From the NCBI RefSeq assembly GCF_000520815.1, contig NZ_ASRY01000267.1:22434-86433 (forward strand): a DNA stretch of 64,000 nucleotides. The letters are read 5' to 3'. Origin of the DNA: Paenibacillus maysiensis. Its GTDB lineage: Bacteria; Bacillota; Bacilli; Paenibacillales; Paenibacillaceae. How positions within the stretch are numbered: position 1 is the stretch's first letter; each line of letters starts with the position of its first letter. Shown piece after piece: positions 54,964 through 63,469 of this stretch. Under the pieces are notes generated by a model that was not told the origin of the DNA, ran no database searches, and saw only the letters and a program-made list of their open reading frames with translations. The position numbers were made by a program, and so were the translations under genes.

Positions 54964-54999
54964 AGTCCCTGAAGCAGGGAGTAAGATGGGGGAAAAACA

Positions 55000-56217
55000 A
55001 TGAGTATTTTAGTTCAGAAATTTGGGGGCACCTCGCTGTCTACACCCGAAGCACGTCAACTGGTGTTGGGACATGTCAAGCGGGAGCTGGAACAAAATGT
55101 TCAACTGGTTGTCGTTGTGTCGGCCATGGGACGGAAAGGAGAGCCTTATGCCACCGACACGCTGCTTGATTGGGCGGCGTCTAACGGCGACAGTCTTCCT
55201 AGACGCGAACGGGATTTACTACTGTGCTGTGGTGAAATCATTTCTGCCGCTACATTATGTAGCCTGATGGAAAATGAAGGTATTCCTGCTACGGTGCTGA
55301 CTGGGGCACAAGCGGGCTTTATTACGGATAATCAATACGGCAATGCTCGTATTTTGGATATAAAGCCAGACCGTATCGTGGAAGAGCTGAACCAGGGTCG
55401 TGTTGTCATTGTGACAGGCTTCCAGGGACAGACTGCAAACGGTGATATGACCACTTTGGGTCGTGGAGGCAGCGATACTTCCGCTACCGCTCTGGGTGCT
55501 GCTCTACATGCGGATATGGTAGATATATATACGGATGTGAACGGCATCTTGACCGCCGATCCGCGCATTGTAGAAAATGCAAAGCCGCTTGCCCATGTCA
55601 GCTATACGGAGATTTGTAATATGGCTCATCAGGGGGCCAAGGTTATTCACCCCCGTGCCGTTGAAATCGCCATGCAGGCGAATATTCCGGTTCGGGTTCG
55701 TTCTACCTTTTCCGAAGGGGAAGGAACGCTGGTTACCCACCCGGAGGGCTTTAAGGACGTACAGGCAGACATCGTTGACCGTTTCGTGACCGGTATTGCG
55801 TATGTCGGCAACGTCACACAAATTACCGTAGAATTAAAGCATGGCTCGGAGCATTTGCAATTACAAGTATTCAAATCTATGGCTGAGCATGGAATCAGCG
55901 TCGATTTTATTAATGTAACTCCATCCGGGGCAGTTTATACCGTGTTCGATCATGATGGAAGCAAAGCGGTTGAAGTATTGAACGGTCTGGGCCTGGAGCC
56001 TAAAATTTTGGCAGGATGCGCTAAAGTATCCGTCATAGGCGGCGGTATCAATGGGGTACCGGGCATTATGGCAACGATTGTGGAGGCGCTGGCAGAATCA
56101 GACGTACAGATTCTTCAATCGGCAGATTCCAACACAACAATTTGGGTACTCGTAAAAAAAGAAGATATGGTGCAGGCTGTACGCGCATTGCATAATAAAT
56201 TTGAACTCCATCAATAG
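55000..56217 (+). CDS. dapG: Aspartate kinase, DapG type
   Basis: DapG is aspartokinase I, the diaminopimelate-controlled isozyme in Bacillus. The 405-residue protein has the kinase core (VQKFGGTSLSTPEARQ, GRGGSDTSATALGAALHADM) and two C-terminal ACT domains (~270-400; VSVIGGGINGVPGIMATIVE). Length and position between asd and dapA support DapG over LysC. A frameless gap of 36 bases to asd leaves no room for a riboswitch. Confidence 0.96.
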   Translation: MSILVQKFGGTSLSTPEARQLVLGHVKRELEQNVQLVVVVSAMGRKGEPYATDTLLDWAASNGDSLPRRERDLLLCCGEIISAATLCSLMENEGIPATVLTGAQAGFITDNQYGNARILDIKPDRIVEELNQGRVVIVTGFQGQTANGDMTTLGRGGSDTSATALGAALHADMVDIYTDVNGILTADPRIVENAKPLAHVSYTEICNMAHQGAKVIHPRAVEIAMQANIPVRVRSTFSEGEGTLVTHPEGFKDVQADIVDRFVTGIAYVGNVTQITVELKHGSEHLQLQVFKSMAEHGISVDFINVTPSGAVYTVFDHDGSKAVEVLNGLGLEPKILAGCAKVSVIGGGINGVPGIMATIVEALAESDVQILQSADSNTTIWVLVKKEDMVQAVRALHNKFELHQ

Positions 56218-56257
56218 GCGCAATGTCCGTGCTCGGACTTGCAAAAAAGGAGGCAGC

Positions 56258-57139
56258 ATGGTGAACTTCGGCAGACTGATTACCGCAATGGTGACACCTT
56301 TTGATCAGCAAGGAGAGATTGACTGGACTGCATTATCCTCGTTGATTGATTATTTAATAGAAGAACAACATGCAGAGTCCCTTGTCGTATCAGGAACGAC
56401 GGGCGAGTCCCCTACCCTGAGCGATGATGAAAAAATCAAGCTGTTTGCATTTACTGTAGAAAAAGCAGCTGGACGATGTAAAATCATTGCCGGTACTGGC
56501 AGCAACAATACACGTCACTCCATTCATCTGACCCGTGCTGCGGAGCAGGCAGGGGTAGACGGTGTTTTGCTAGTAGTGCCTTATTACAATAAACCGAATC
56601 AGGAAGGGATGTATCAGCATTTTGAAGGTATTGCAAATTCCACATCCCTTCCAGTCATACTGTATAATGTACCAAGCCGTACCGCAGCCAGCCTGACGGC
56701 GGAAACGACGCTGCGTCTCGCGCAAATCCCTAACATTGTGGGAACCAAAGAATGCGCGTCGCTGGCGCAGATCACACAGATTGCAGCCGCAGCTCCGGAA
56801 GGATTCTTCATTTATTCGGGGGATGACGCTTCCGGGCTGCCTGCTATGGCTGTAGGTGCTTATGGAATTATCAGCGTGGCAAGTCATGTGGTAGGTGCAG
56901 AAATGAAGCAGATGATTGATGCACTTGTAGGGGGACACGCACAGCAGGCAGCAAAATTGCATCAGCAGTTGTTCCCGGTTTTCAAGGGTTTGTTCGGCTG
57001 CCCTCATCCGCTGCCTAATCCAGTGGCTGTAAAATATGCGTTGGAGTTACGGAATGTTTCGGTCGGTTCTGTCCGGTTGCCGCTTATTCCTCCGACCGAA
57101 GAGGAAGCGGAATTTATTAAGAAGTTATTTGCCCGCTAA
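56258..57139 (+). CDS. dapA: 4-hydroxy-tetrahydrodipicolinate synthase
   Basis: DapA condenses pyruvate with aspartate semialdehyde. ATG 56258 follows AAGGAGG; the longer frame is rejected. The 293-residue TIM barrel has SGTTGESPTLSDDE, Schiff-base K164 (NIVGTKECAS) and proton-relay Y136 (VILYNVPSRT). The product feeds both wall diaminopimelate and the spore dipicolinate made by DpaAB. Confidence 0.97.
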   Translation: MVNFGRLITAMVTPFDQQGEIDWTALSSLIDYLIEEQHAESLVVSGTTGESPTLSDDEKIKLFAFTVEKAAGRCKIIAGTGSNNTRHSIHLTRAAEQAGVDGVLLVVPYYNKPNQEGMYQHFEGIANSTSLPVILYNVPSRTAASLTAETTLRLAQIPNIVGTKECASLAQITQIAAAAPEGFFIYSGDDASGLPAMAVGAYGIISVASHVVGAEMKQMIDALVGGHAQQAAKLHQQLFPVFKGLFGCPHPLPNPVAVKYALELRNVSVGSVRLPLIPPTEEEAEFIKKLFAR

Positions 57140-57184
57140 TCGGCAAAAATGACTTTGAAATGTTAAATGAATATGGAAAAGTAT

Positions 57185-57249
57185 CCTTGTTAAAGGTAGC
57201 CGGGAGTAAAAAACCGGAGGATTTGTATAGTCTGACAAGGTACTCCGGC
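57185..57249 (+). ncRNA. Candidate structured RNA (possible pseudoknot) after dapA
   Basis: Two long-range pairings cross: CCTTGT (57185-57190) with ACAAGG (57235-57240), and GCCGGGAGTA (57199-57208, one bulge) with TACTCCGGC (57241-57249). A competing hairpin, CCGGAG (57214-57219) with CTCCGG (57243-57248), uses the same 3' arm. A terminator follows within five bases. It resembles a regulatory leader or an elaborate 3' end; I cannot match it to a named riboswitch class. Confidence 0.4.
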
Positions 57250-57252
57250 ATG

Positions 57253-57279
57253 AGGGCGTTCTTATAGGGCGCCCTTTTT
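57253..57279 (+). terminator. Intrinsic terminator between dapA and the RNase J gene
   Basis: AGGGCG (57253-57258) pairs with CGCCCT (57270-57275) around an 11-base loop, followed by TTTT. It sits directly after the candidate structured RNA. Confidence 0.78.
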
Positions 57280-57350
57280 GTCGTGCCTTTTAACCATGCA
57301 TAAAGATAATTGAACAGGGAGTATTGGTTTTAGACGGGAGAGGGAAACCT

Positions 57351-57413
57351 ATGCGTAACGAAGAGGATGACTTGTTTTTTCTTATTTTAATCATGTATAA
57401 TGAGGTCAAGTGA
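57351..57413 (+). CDS. Possible 20-codon leader ORF before RNase J
   Basis: ATG 57351 follows a strong GGGAGAGGG SD and runs 20 codons (MRNEEDDLFFLILIMYNEVK) to TGA. It spans the predicted rnjB promoter, so it could only be translated from transcripts starting upstream. It may be chance; the SD spacing is the only support. Confidence 0.25.
   Translation: MRNEEDDLFFLILIMYNEVK
57372..57401 (+). promoter_or_regulatory. Sigma-A promoter of the RNase J gene
   Basis: TTGTTT (57372-57377), an 18-base AT-rich spacer and a perfect TATAAT (57396-57401). The start would be near 57408, giving an ~85-base leader. Confidence 0.65.
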
Positions 57414-57492
57414 CTGGGTGCGGTATTCTTTTGAAAATTAAATAAATAAATCAAGGTACGACGTCCAACTACCATAGGAGGTTTAGATTCAT

Positions 57493-59172
57493 TTGTCTAA
57501 AAAAACAAACAACGATAAATTGATGATTTTCGCTTTGGGCGGCGTCGGTGAAATCGGGAAAAATATGTATGTCATTCAATACGGCAATGACATTGTCGTG
57601 GTCGATTCGGGTCTGAAATTCCCGGAAGAGGACATGCTTGGTATTGATATCGTTATTCCTGATATTTCCTACCTTACGGAGAACCGCGACAAAGTAAGAG
57701 GCATAGTGCTGACTCATGGTCATGAGGACCATATCGGCGGTTTGCCTTACGTGCTGAAACATTTGAACGTACCGGTATACGGTACCAAATTGACGCTGGG
57801 ACTGGTGGAAAACAAGCTGAAGGAAGCGAATCTGCTTGGCGAAACCAAACGTATTTTGATCAATGCTGATTCCGAAATCAAACTGGGTTCCACGCTGAAA
57901 GCAACATTCTTCAGAACTAACCACAGTATTCCGGATTCGGTGGGTGTATGCATTGATACTCCTGAGGGCGCTGTTGTTCATACAGGTGACTTCAAATTTG
58001 ATCATACTCCAGTTAACGGACAATATGCAGATTTGCAGCGTATGGCTGAAATCGGCACACGTGGCGTACTGGCTCTTTTGTCAGACAGTACCAATGCGGA
58101 AAAACCGGGCTTTACTCCATCGGAAAAGAGCGTCGGTATCGTGCTGGAAGACATTTTCCGTAAGTCGAAACAGCGTGTAGTTGTAGCTACTTTTGCTTCC
58201 AACGTACACCGTATTCAGCAGGTCATTAATGCTGCGGAATCGACAGGACGCAAAGTGACAGTTATCGGTCGCAGTATGGTTAATGTCGTAGGGATTGCTT
58301 CTGATTTAGGCTATTTGGAAATTCCGGATGGAATGCTGATCGAGCCTGAGGAAGTTGGCAAAATGTCAGCGGATCGCGTAGTTATTCTCTCCACAGGTAG
58401 TCAAGGCGAACCAATGTCCGCTTTGACAAGAATGGCGCGTTCCACACATCGTAAGGTGGATATTCTGCCTGGAGATTCGGTTATCATTGCTGCTACACCG
58501 GTACCGGGTAATGAAAAATATGTCGGTCGCACGATTGATGAACTGTTCCGTTTAGGTGCCAATGTTTATTACAGCGCAGCTTATCCGGGAATTCACGTTT
58601 CCGGACACGGAAGCCAGGAAGAACTCAAACTGATGCTGAATCTGATGAAACCTAAATTCTTCTTGCCAATTCATGGTGAGTTCAGAATGCAACGTCGTCA
58701 TGCCCTCCTTGCCGAATCGGTAGGTGTAGAGCCTGACAACATTTTCATTACGGATATCGGTGAAGTTATTGAAATTCAGAACGGTGGAGCACGCAGAGCT
58801 GGTAAGGTTACAGCGGGCAACGTGTTAATCGACGGACTGGGTGTAGGAGATGTAGGGAATATCGTATTACGCGACCGCAAATTGCTGTCACAGGACGGTA
58901 TTTTGGTTGTTGTTGTCACCCTGAGCAAGCAGGACGGCACGATCAAGTCCGGACCGGATATTATTTCCCGTGGTTTCGTATATGTTCGCGAATCGGAAGG
59001 TTTGCTGGATGAAGCGAATCGCATTGTCTCAAGCACATTGCATAAGCTCATGAGCGAGAATGTAAATGAATGGGCTTCCCTTAAAACAAACGTCAAGGAT
59101 GCGCTGGGTCGCTTCTTGTATGAGCAAACTCGTCGCAGACCGATGATTTTGCCAATTATTATGGAAGTGTGA
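57493..59172 (+). CDS. rnjB: Ribonuclease J (rnjB locus, intact catalytic motif)
   Basis: RNase J is a beta-CASP metallo-beta-lactamase 5'-3' exo/endoribonuclease. The start is TTG 57493 with AGGAGG ~10 bases upstream. The 559-residue protein has the GGVGEIGKNMYV N-terminus, the zinc motif H75-G-H77-E-D79-H80, VVHTGDFKFDH, the beta-CASP domain (~200-370) and a C-terminal domain. Its position after dapA is that of B. subtilis rnjB, but B. subtilis J2 has a degenerate motif at this site, while this protein is intact. It could functionally resemble J1. Confidence 0.93.
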   Translation: MSKKTNNDKLMIFALGGVGEIGKNMYVIQYGNDIVVVDSGLKFPEEDMLGIDIVIPDISYLTENRDKVRGIVLTHGHEDHIGGLPYVLKHLNVPVYGTKLTLGLVENKLKEANLLGETKRILINADSEIKLGSTLKATFFRTNHSIPDSVGVCIDTPEGAVVHTGDFKFDHTPVNGQYADLQRMAEIGTRGVLALLSDSTNAEKPGFTPSEKSVGIVLEDIFRKSKQRVVVATFASNVHRIQQVINAAESTGRKVTVIGRSMVNVVGIASDLGYLEIPDGMLIEPEEVGKMSADRVVILSTGSQGEPMSALTRMARSTHRKVDILPGDSVIIAATPVPGNEKYVGRTIDELFRLGANVYYSAAYPGIHVSGHGSQEELKLMLNLMKPKFFLPIHGEFRMQRRHALLAESVGVEPDNIFITDIGEVIEIQNGGARRAGKVTAGNVLIDGLGVGDVGNIVLRDRKLLSQDGILVVVVTLSKQDGTIKSGPDIISRGFVYVRESEGLLDEANRIVSSTLHKLMSENVNEWASLKTNVKDALGRFLYEQTRRRPMILPIIMEV

Positions 59173-59230
59173 GTCAATTGAAATTTGCTCGAAAACCTGA
59201 ATTAAAAACTTAAGTCACAGGCACACAGTC

Positions 59231-59286
59231 GCCTCTCTTCCCGCAGGAAATATTGGACGGTTTCCGCGGGAGGGGAGGCTTTTTTT
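59231..59286 (+). terminator. Strong intrinsic terminator after the RNase J gene
   Basis: GCCTCTCTTCCCGC (59231-59244) pairs with GCGGGAGGGGAGGC (59266-59279; two imperfect positions), with an inner GGAAA/TTTCC stem, followed by a run of seven T. Confidence 0.92.
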
Positions 59287-59326
59287 GACTTTTCCGGGTG
59301 AGGAAATAAGGGAAGCCATGGGGCGG

Positions 59327-59357
59327 GTATAAAATATTCCATTTCCATCCCATACTA
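59327..59357 (+). promoter_or_regulatory. Candidate sigma-G promoter of tepA
   Basis: GTATA (59327-59331), 19 bases, then CATACTA (59351-59357). The -10 is a full match to the forespore sigma-G consensus; the -35 fits GHATR with spacing one base long. It lies ~52 bases before tepA. B. subtilis tepA (ymfB) is a forespore gene. Confidence 0.6.
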
Positions 59358-59409
59358 TAGGGTGAATACGGGTCACAAAGACGCGTAAAGCGAAAGGAAG
59401 ATCACCCAC

Positions 59410-60264
59410 ATGGAACAATACAGCAACCTATCATCTGGCAGACAGGAAACGGAAGCACCGGATCAACCTATGCCTGAAGTCGGGCAAAGACCCATTTCCC
59501 CCGCTATGGAGGCCCTGCAGCAACTGGGACAAACCTCCATGCCCGGAAGCGAATCGAATATTTTTTGTATGACAATTATCGGTCAGATTGAAGGACATCT
59601 GATATTGCCACCCCAAAACAAAACGACCAAATACGAGCACATTATTCCCCAACTGGTGGCAGCAGAACAAAACCCCCGTATTGAAGGCTTAATGATACTG
59701 CTGAATACAGTAGGCGGGGATGTAGAGGCCGGACTGGCTATTGCTGAAATGATCGCTTCAATGAGTAAACCGACGGTAACGATTGTCATCGGAGGCGGGC
59801 ATAGCATCGGTGTACCAATCGCTGTCTCTTCCACCTATTCTTATATTGCCGAGAGCGCGACAATGACCATTCACCCGATTCGTATGAACGGCTTGATCAT
59901 TGGGGTGCCACAAACGTTTGAATATATGGAAAAAATGCAGGAGCGTGTTGTGCGTTTTGTGGTTTCCCACTCGCGTATTACCGAGGAGCGGTTTAAGGAG
60001 CTTATGTTTAAAACCGGTGAACTGAATCGGGATATTGGTACCGCGGTTGGAGGAGCCGATGCAGTGAAGTATGGATTAATGGACGCCGTTGGTGGCATCG
60101 GAGAAGCGTTGAAACAACTGAACACCATTATTGAATCGCGTCGTCAGCAAAACGGAATTACAGGGGCTCAGCAGCAGGCTCCGTTCGTACCTTTTTCCCC
60201 CAATGCTACAGGGAATCCGACTGGAACGCTGCCAAATGAGCATAATGGGGAGTTGCCTCAATGA
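59410..60264 (+). CDS. tepA: ClpP-like spore protease TepA
   Basis: TepA (YmfB) is a ClpP-family serine protease; in B. subtilis it helps degrade small acid-soluble proteins during spore outgrowth. The 284-residue protein has a ~45-residue Pro/Gln/Ser-rich N-terminus. The ClpP fold carries S132 (GGGHSIGVP) and H155 ([10 protein letters not shown]), plus [18 protein letters not shown]-terminal Gln/Pro/Asn-rich tail follows. SD GAAAGGAAG. It overlaps ylzJ by four bases. Confidence 0.94.
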   Translation: MEQYSNLSSGRQETEAPDQPMPEVGQRPISPAMEALQQLGQTSMPGSESNIFCMTIIGQIEGHLILPPQNKTTKYEHIIPQLVAAEQNPRIEGLMILLNTVGGDVEAGLAIAEMIASMSKPTVTIVIGGGHSIGVPIAVSSTYSYIAESATMTIHPIRMNGLIIGVPQTFEYMEKMQERVVRFVVSHSRITEERFKELMFKTGELNRDIGTAVGGADAVKYGLMDAVGGIGEALKQLNTIIESRRQQNGITGAQQQAPFVPFSPNATGNPTGTLPNEHNGELPQ

Positions 60265-60473
60265 CCTTATATACGGTAATGCCAATGGAAATGGTGTGGG
60301 AGGGCATGTGGAAGGAGACGGAGGCGTTCGCGGAGGTTCGGGTTGACGGTCTACTCATGCAGGTACAGCCGCTCGAAAGTCGCAGGGGGATTATCGTCCG
60401 ATTGCTGGACTGTCCACTGGAAACTTACCTGAATCCGCGTTATGAGCCTGGACAAGTCATTGAATGGTCGTAG
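60261..60473 (+). CDS. ylzJ: YlzJ-like protein
   Basis: The 70-residue protein matches the YlzJ-like family by start ([15 protein letters not shown]), length and position after tepA. Its function is unknown. It is probably an all-beta fold ([33 protein letters not shown]). Coupled to tepA by ATGA, so it is likely made in the forespore. Confidence 0.88.
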   Translation: MTLYTVMPMEMVWEGMWKETEAFAEVRVDGLLMQVQPLESRRGIIVRLLDCPLETYLNPRYEPGQVIEWS

Positions 60474-60477
60474 AAGG

Positions 60478-60514
60478 TGTCGAATAGGACGAAAATAGGT
60501 CGTTTAATGTCGAA
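60478..60514 (+). promoter_or_regulatory. Two Spo0A boxes upstream of ftsK
   Basis: Perfect TGTCGAA heptamers at 60478-60484 and 60508-60514 lie in the same direction, 30 bases (about three helical turns) apart. A degenerate copy (GGACGAA, 60487-60493) lies between. The second box is ~45 bases upstream of the predicted ftsK start site, a usual place for Spo0A-P activation. Confidence 0.55.
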
Positions 60515-60544
60515 AAAGAACATATGTGCGGATACCCAGTGACG

Positions 60545-60553
60545 TGGTATAAT
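60545..60553 (+). promoter_or_regulatory. Extended -10 promoter of ftsK/spoIIIE
   Basis: TGGTATAAT is a perfect extended -10; the -35 region (TGTGCG at 17-base spacing) is poor, as expected for an activator-dependent promoter. The start would be near 60560, 17 bases before the ATG. Confidence 0.6.
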
Positions 60554-60576
60554 ATTCTTCTGGGGGGTGACCTTGA

Positions 60577-63246
60577 ATGTCCAGAAGAAGGAAAAGGAAA
60601 AAGAAAGCCGCGTTTGGCGGAGTTCTGAAATTCGAAATTTACGGCATTGTGCTGATTACATTGGCGGTCATTGCGCTTTCGGGTGAAGCGGCGGTCGGTC
60701 GGTCGCTATCCAAGATGTTCGGGCTTGTACTGGGAAAATTTTATTTTGTCATACCCCTGATCGGCATTTATTACGGTCTGATGGTGATGATTCATCGCAA
60801 ATGGCCGAACCAGTGGAACTCGCGTAAAACGGGATTGCTACTACTGGTATTTGCCTTTACGCTCATGAGCTCTATTTCATCTATGGAGCAGCGTTTGGGG
60901 CCGATCAATGCACTTCAACCGGGCGGAGTGATGAGCCAGATACATATAGATATGCGTGAGCAGTTGCTGTCGCCTGACAAGGAAGGCCATACCTCAATGC
61001 TGAACAAGGATATTAGCGGGGGGTACATCGGGGCATTGCAGCTCACTGTGCTGTTGTGGCTGTTTGGTCTTACGGGTGCCAAGCTGATTATGATTGTAAT
61101 GTTTGTGATTTGCTTTATGCTGCTGACCCAGCTATCTTATGTGGATCTGGTGCGAATTGTTCGTACGAAGCTGCTGGCGGCAGGGGGAAGCGTTCGGAAA
61201 AAATGGATTGGTAAAGCTACTCCACTTTCGGCATCCGGCAGAGGTACCGGGAATAAAAAAATCAAGTCCGAGTCTATTCCTGCTTATGAGGAAGATATGG
61301 ATGATGATTTTGATGAAATGCAGCCTCCGGCGCGTAAGCAGCCGATTTTCTTTCAACTGTTTGGCCTGAAAAAATCGGCTGGAGAGGACGAGAATGATCG
61401 TTCCGTTCATGCTGACGAGGATGATTATGAAGCTGAGGAAGCACAGCCCTTGTGGAGAAACACCAAGCAAGCAGATGAATTGTCCGATCCTGCTGAAAAC
61501 TTGGATGAGGGAGCTTCTGTTCCGATAAAAAGGTCACCGATTATTCGGGATTTCTTCGAGCAGGTGAAGCAAGAGGAAAGAAGAACTGAGAATGATTCTG
61601 AGGCAACCCTGGCTGGGTCAGAGCAGACGGATTCAACTTTTGATGAGCCGCTGGATGACAACTTTATGGATGCCGCTGTAAATATAGATGCGGACAGTGC
61701 GGCAGCAACAGGCCATAATACACTGGACAGTACAAATGGACAGGCCCAAATGAACGCAACGGGGACATCAGGCGAAGAGGTTGAAGCCACAGCTGCTGCC
61801 ATTCCTGCTCCACCGCCGCCCAAGCCCTACAAGCTCCCGTCGTTCCGTTTGCTTTCCAAACCACAAAACGTGGGCAAAGGTCTTGGGCAAAAGGATTACA
61901 TGCAAACGGCACGCAAGCTGGAGGCCACATTGGAGAGCTTTGGCGTACGAGCGAAGGTGCTGGAGGTGGTCTGTGGACCTGCGGTGACGCGCTATGAAAT
62001 CCAGCCGGACATTGGTGTGAAGGTCAGCCGTATTGTGAGTCTGACGGATGACATCGCGCTTGCGCTCGCTGCTAAGGATATTCGTATGGAGGCTCCAATT
62101 CCGGGTAAATCGGCTATCGGCATTGAGGTTCCGAACAATGAGGTTTCTATTGTAACGATGCGTGAGGTTATGGAGACGACCATTTTCCAGGAGTCTGTAT
62201 CCAATTTGTCCATTGCCTTTGGACGTGATATTGCAGGACAGACGATAGTTGGTAATTTGGCCAAGATGCCCCATTTGCTTGTAGCAGGAGCTACCGGTTC
62301 GGGTAAATCGGTGTGTATCAACGGTATCATCACGAGTATCTTGTACAAGGCGAAGCCGGATGAGGTTAAATTCCTCATGGTCGATCCTAAAATGGTGGAG
62401 TTAAACGTGTACAACGGGATTCCGCATTTGTTGGCACCGGTCGTTACCGATCCGAAGCGCGCTTCACTCGCTTTGAAAAAAATTGTAGTAGAAATGGAAA
62501 AGCGTTATGAGTTATTTTCCAAATCAGGAACCCGTAACATTGAAGGGTATAATAATTTGATGAAAGACAATCCTGCTGCGTTCCTGCCTTACATCGTCGT
62601 CATTGTGGACGAGTTGGCGGATCTGATGATGGTAGCTGCGGGGGATGTGGAGGATGCAATTGCACGACTGGCCCAAATGGCGCGTGCCGCAGGCATTCAT
62701 CTTATCATTGCAACGCAGAGACCGTCTGTTGATGTAATTACCGGGGTTATCAAAGCCAATATTCCTTCGCGTATTGCCTTTGGTGTGTCCTCGCAGGTGG
62801 ATTCCCGTACAATACTGGACATGGGCGGAGCCGAGAAACTGCTTGGACGCGGTGATATGCTGTTCATGCCGATGGGCGCTTCCAAGCCGGTTCGCGTTCA
62901 GGGAGCGTTTATGAGCGATCAGGAAGTGGAGAACATCGTTAACTATGTGCGTGAGCAGGGTGAAGCGCAATATGATGAAACGCTTGTACCGGAGGTAGAG
63001 GAAGTATCGGCTGATGCCGATGAAATGCTGGATGAGCTGTACGATCAGGCCGTCAACATCATTTTGGAGGCCAAGCAGGCATCTGTATCTCTCCTTCAGC
63101 GCCGCATGAGGATCGGCTATACGCGTGCGGCCCGACTGATTGACTCTATGGAGGCTCGTGGAGTTATCGGTCCTTACGAGGGGAGCAAGCCCCGTGAGGT
63201 GCTTATTTCAATGGAGCAATATCAGCAAAACAAAGTCAGTTCCTGA
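60577..63246 (+). CDS. spoIIIE: DNA translocase FtsK/SpoIIIE
   Basis: This septal ATPase pumps chromosomal DNA into the forespore and clears trapped DNA at division. The 889-residue protein has four N-terminal membrane helices (~20-190) and a ~250-residue acidic Asp/Glu/Ser/Ala linker. The alpha-beta motor has Walker A GATGSGKS (571-578), Walker B ([12 protein letters not shown], ~676) and [18 protein letters not shown]. The C-terminal gamma winged helix ([20 protein letters not shown]) reads oriented DNA motifs. A paralogue cannot be excluded, but position after tepA-ylzJ is that of spoIIIE. Confidence 0.94.
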   Translation: MSRRRKRKKKAAFGGVLKFEIYGIVLITLAVIALSGEAAVGRSLSKMFGLVLGKFYFVIPLIGIYYGLMVMIHRKWPNQWNSRKTGLLLLVFAFTLMSSISSMEQRLGPINALQPGGVMSQIHIDMREQLLSPDKEGHTSMLNKDISGGYIGALQLTVLLWLFGLTGAKLIMIVMFVICFMLLTQLSYVDLVRIVRTKLLAAGGSVRKKWIGKATPLSASGRGTGNKKIKSESIPAYEEDMDDDFDEMQPPARKQPIFFQLFGLKKSAGEDENDRSVHADEDDYEAEEAQPLWRNTKQADELSDPAENLDEGASVPIKRSPIIRDFFEQVKQEERRTENDSEATLAGSEQTDSTFDEPLDDNFMDAAVNIDADSAAATGHNTLDSTNGQAQMNATGTSGEEVEATAAAIPAPPPPKPYKLPSFRLLSKPQNVGKGLGQKDYMQTARKLEATLESFGVRAKVLEVVCGPAVTRYEIQPDIGVKVSRIVSLTDDIALALAAKDIRMEAPIPGKSAIGIEVPNNEVSIVTMREVMETTIFQESVSNLSIAFGRDIAGQTIVGNLAKMPHLLVAGATGSGKSVCINGIITSILYKAKPDEVKFLMVDPKMVELNVYNGIPHLLAPVVTDPKRASLALKKIVVEMEKRYELFSKSGTRNIEGYNNLMKDNPAAFLPYIVVIVDELADLMMVAAGDVEDAIARLAQMARAAGIHLIIATQRPSVDVITGVIKANIPSRIAFGVSSQVDSRTILDMGGAEKLLGRGDMLFMPMGASKPVRVQGAFMSDQEVENIVNYVREQGEAQYDETLVPEVEEVSADADEMLDELYDQAVNIILEAKQASVSLLQRRMRIGYTRAARLIDSMEARGVIGPYEGSKPREVLISMEQYQQNKVSS

Positions 63247-63278
63247 CCATAGGCTTTACCGGAAATCGCATCCAAAAT

Positions 63279-63343
63279 CGCTGTTTGTAAGTATGGTGTT
63301 TGTTTAAATTCGACAACACTATGCGTACAGACAGCGTTTTTTT
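63279..63343 (+). terminator. Very strong intrinsic terminator after ftsK
   Basis: A 21-bp stem (63279-63299 with 63316-63336) has one mismatch and three G-U pairs around a 16-base loop, followed by TTTTTTT. Confidence 0.93.
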
Positions 63344-63390
63344 GCTTTTTTTAGGAATAGGAGCAGTCGAATGAAAGAAGATTAAAAGGG

Positions 63391-63421
63391 TGAATAGCTT
63401 TAAGCAGAGCTTGTCATAATA
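63391..63421 (+). promoter_or_regulatory. Candidate sigma-G promoter of the sleB-like gene
   Basis: TGAATA (63391-63396), exactly 18 bases, then CATAATA (63415-63421). This is one base from the sigma-G consensus TGAATA-N18-CATACTA and lies 48 bases before the start codon. Confidence 0.72.
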
Positions 63422-63469
63422 AACGTAGCTATCCTGTTAATCCCACAAAAGAAAGGTAGAGCGCAGCAT

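Noticed and set aside
54964..54999. Lysine riboswitch for the aspartokinase gene
   Set aside because: The gap to asd is 36 bases, too short; the product is DapG-type, not the riboswitch-controlled LysC.
57194..57204. Resemblance of GGTAGCCGGG to the 3' part of a c-di-GMP-I riboswitch
   Set aside because: The obligatory upstream core (GGGACGCAAAG-like segment) is absent.
63309..63315. Reverse-strand Spo0A box (TTCGACA) upstream of the SleB-like gene
   Set aside because: It lies in the loop of the 21-bp ftsK terminator and far from the sigma-G-type promoter, so the RNA structure explains the sequence better.
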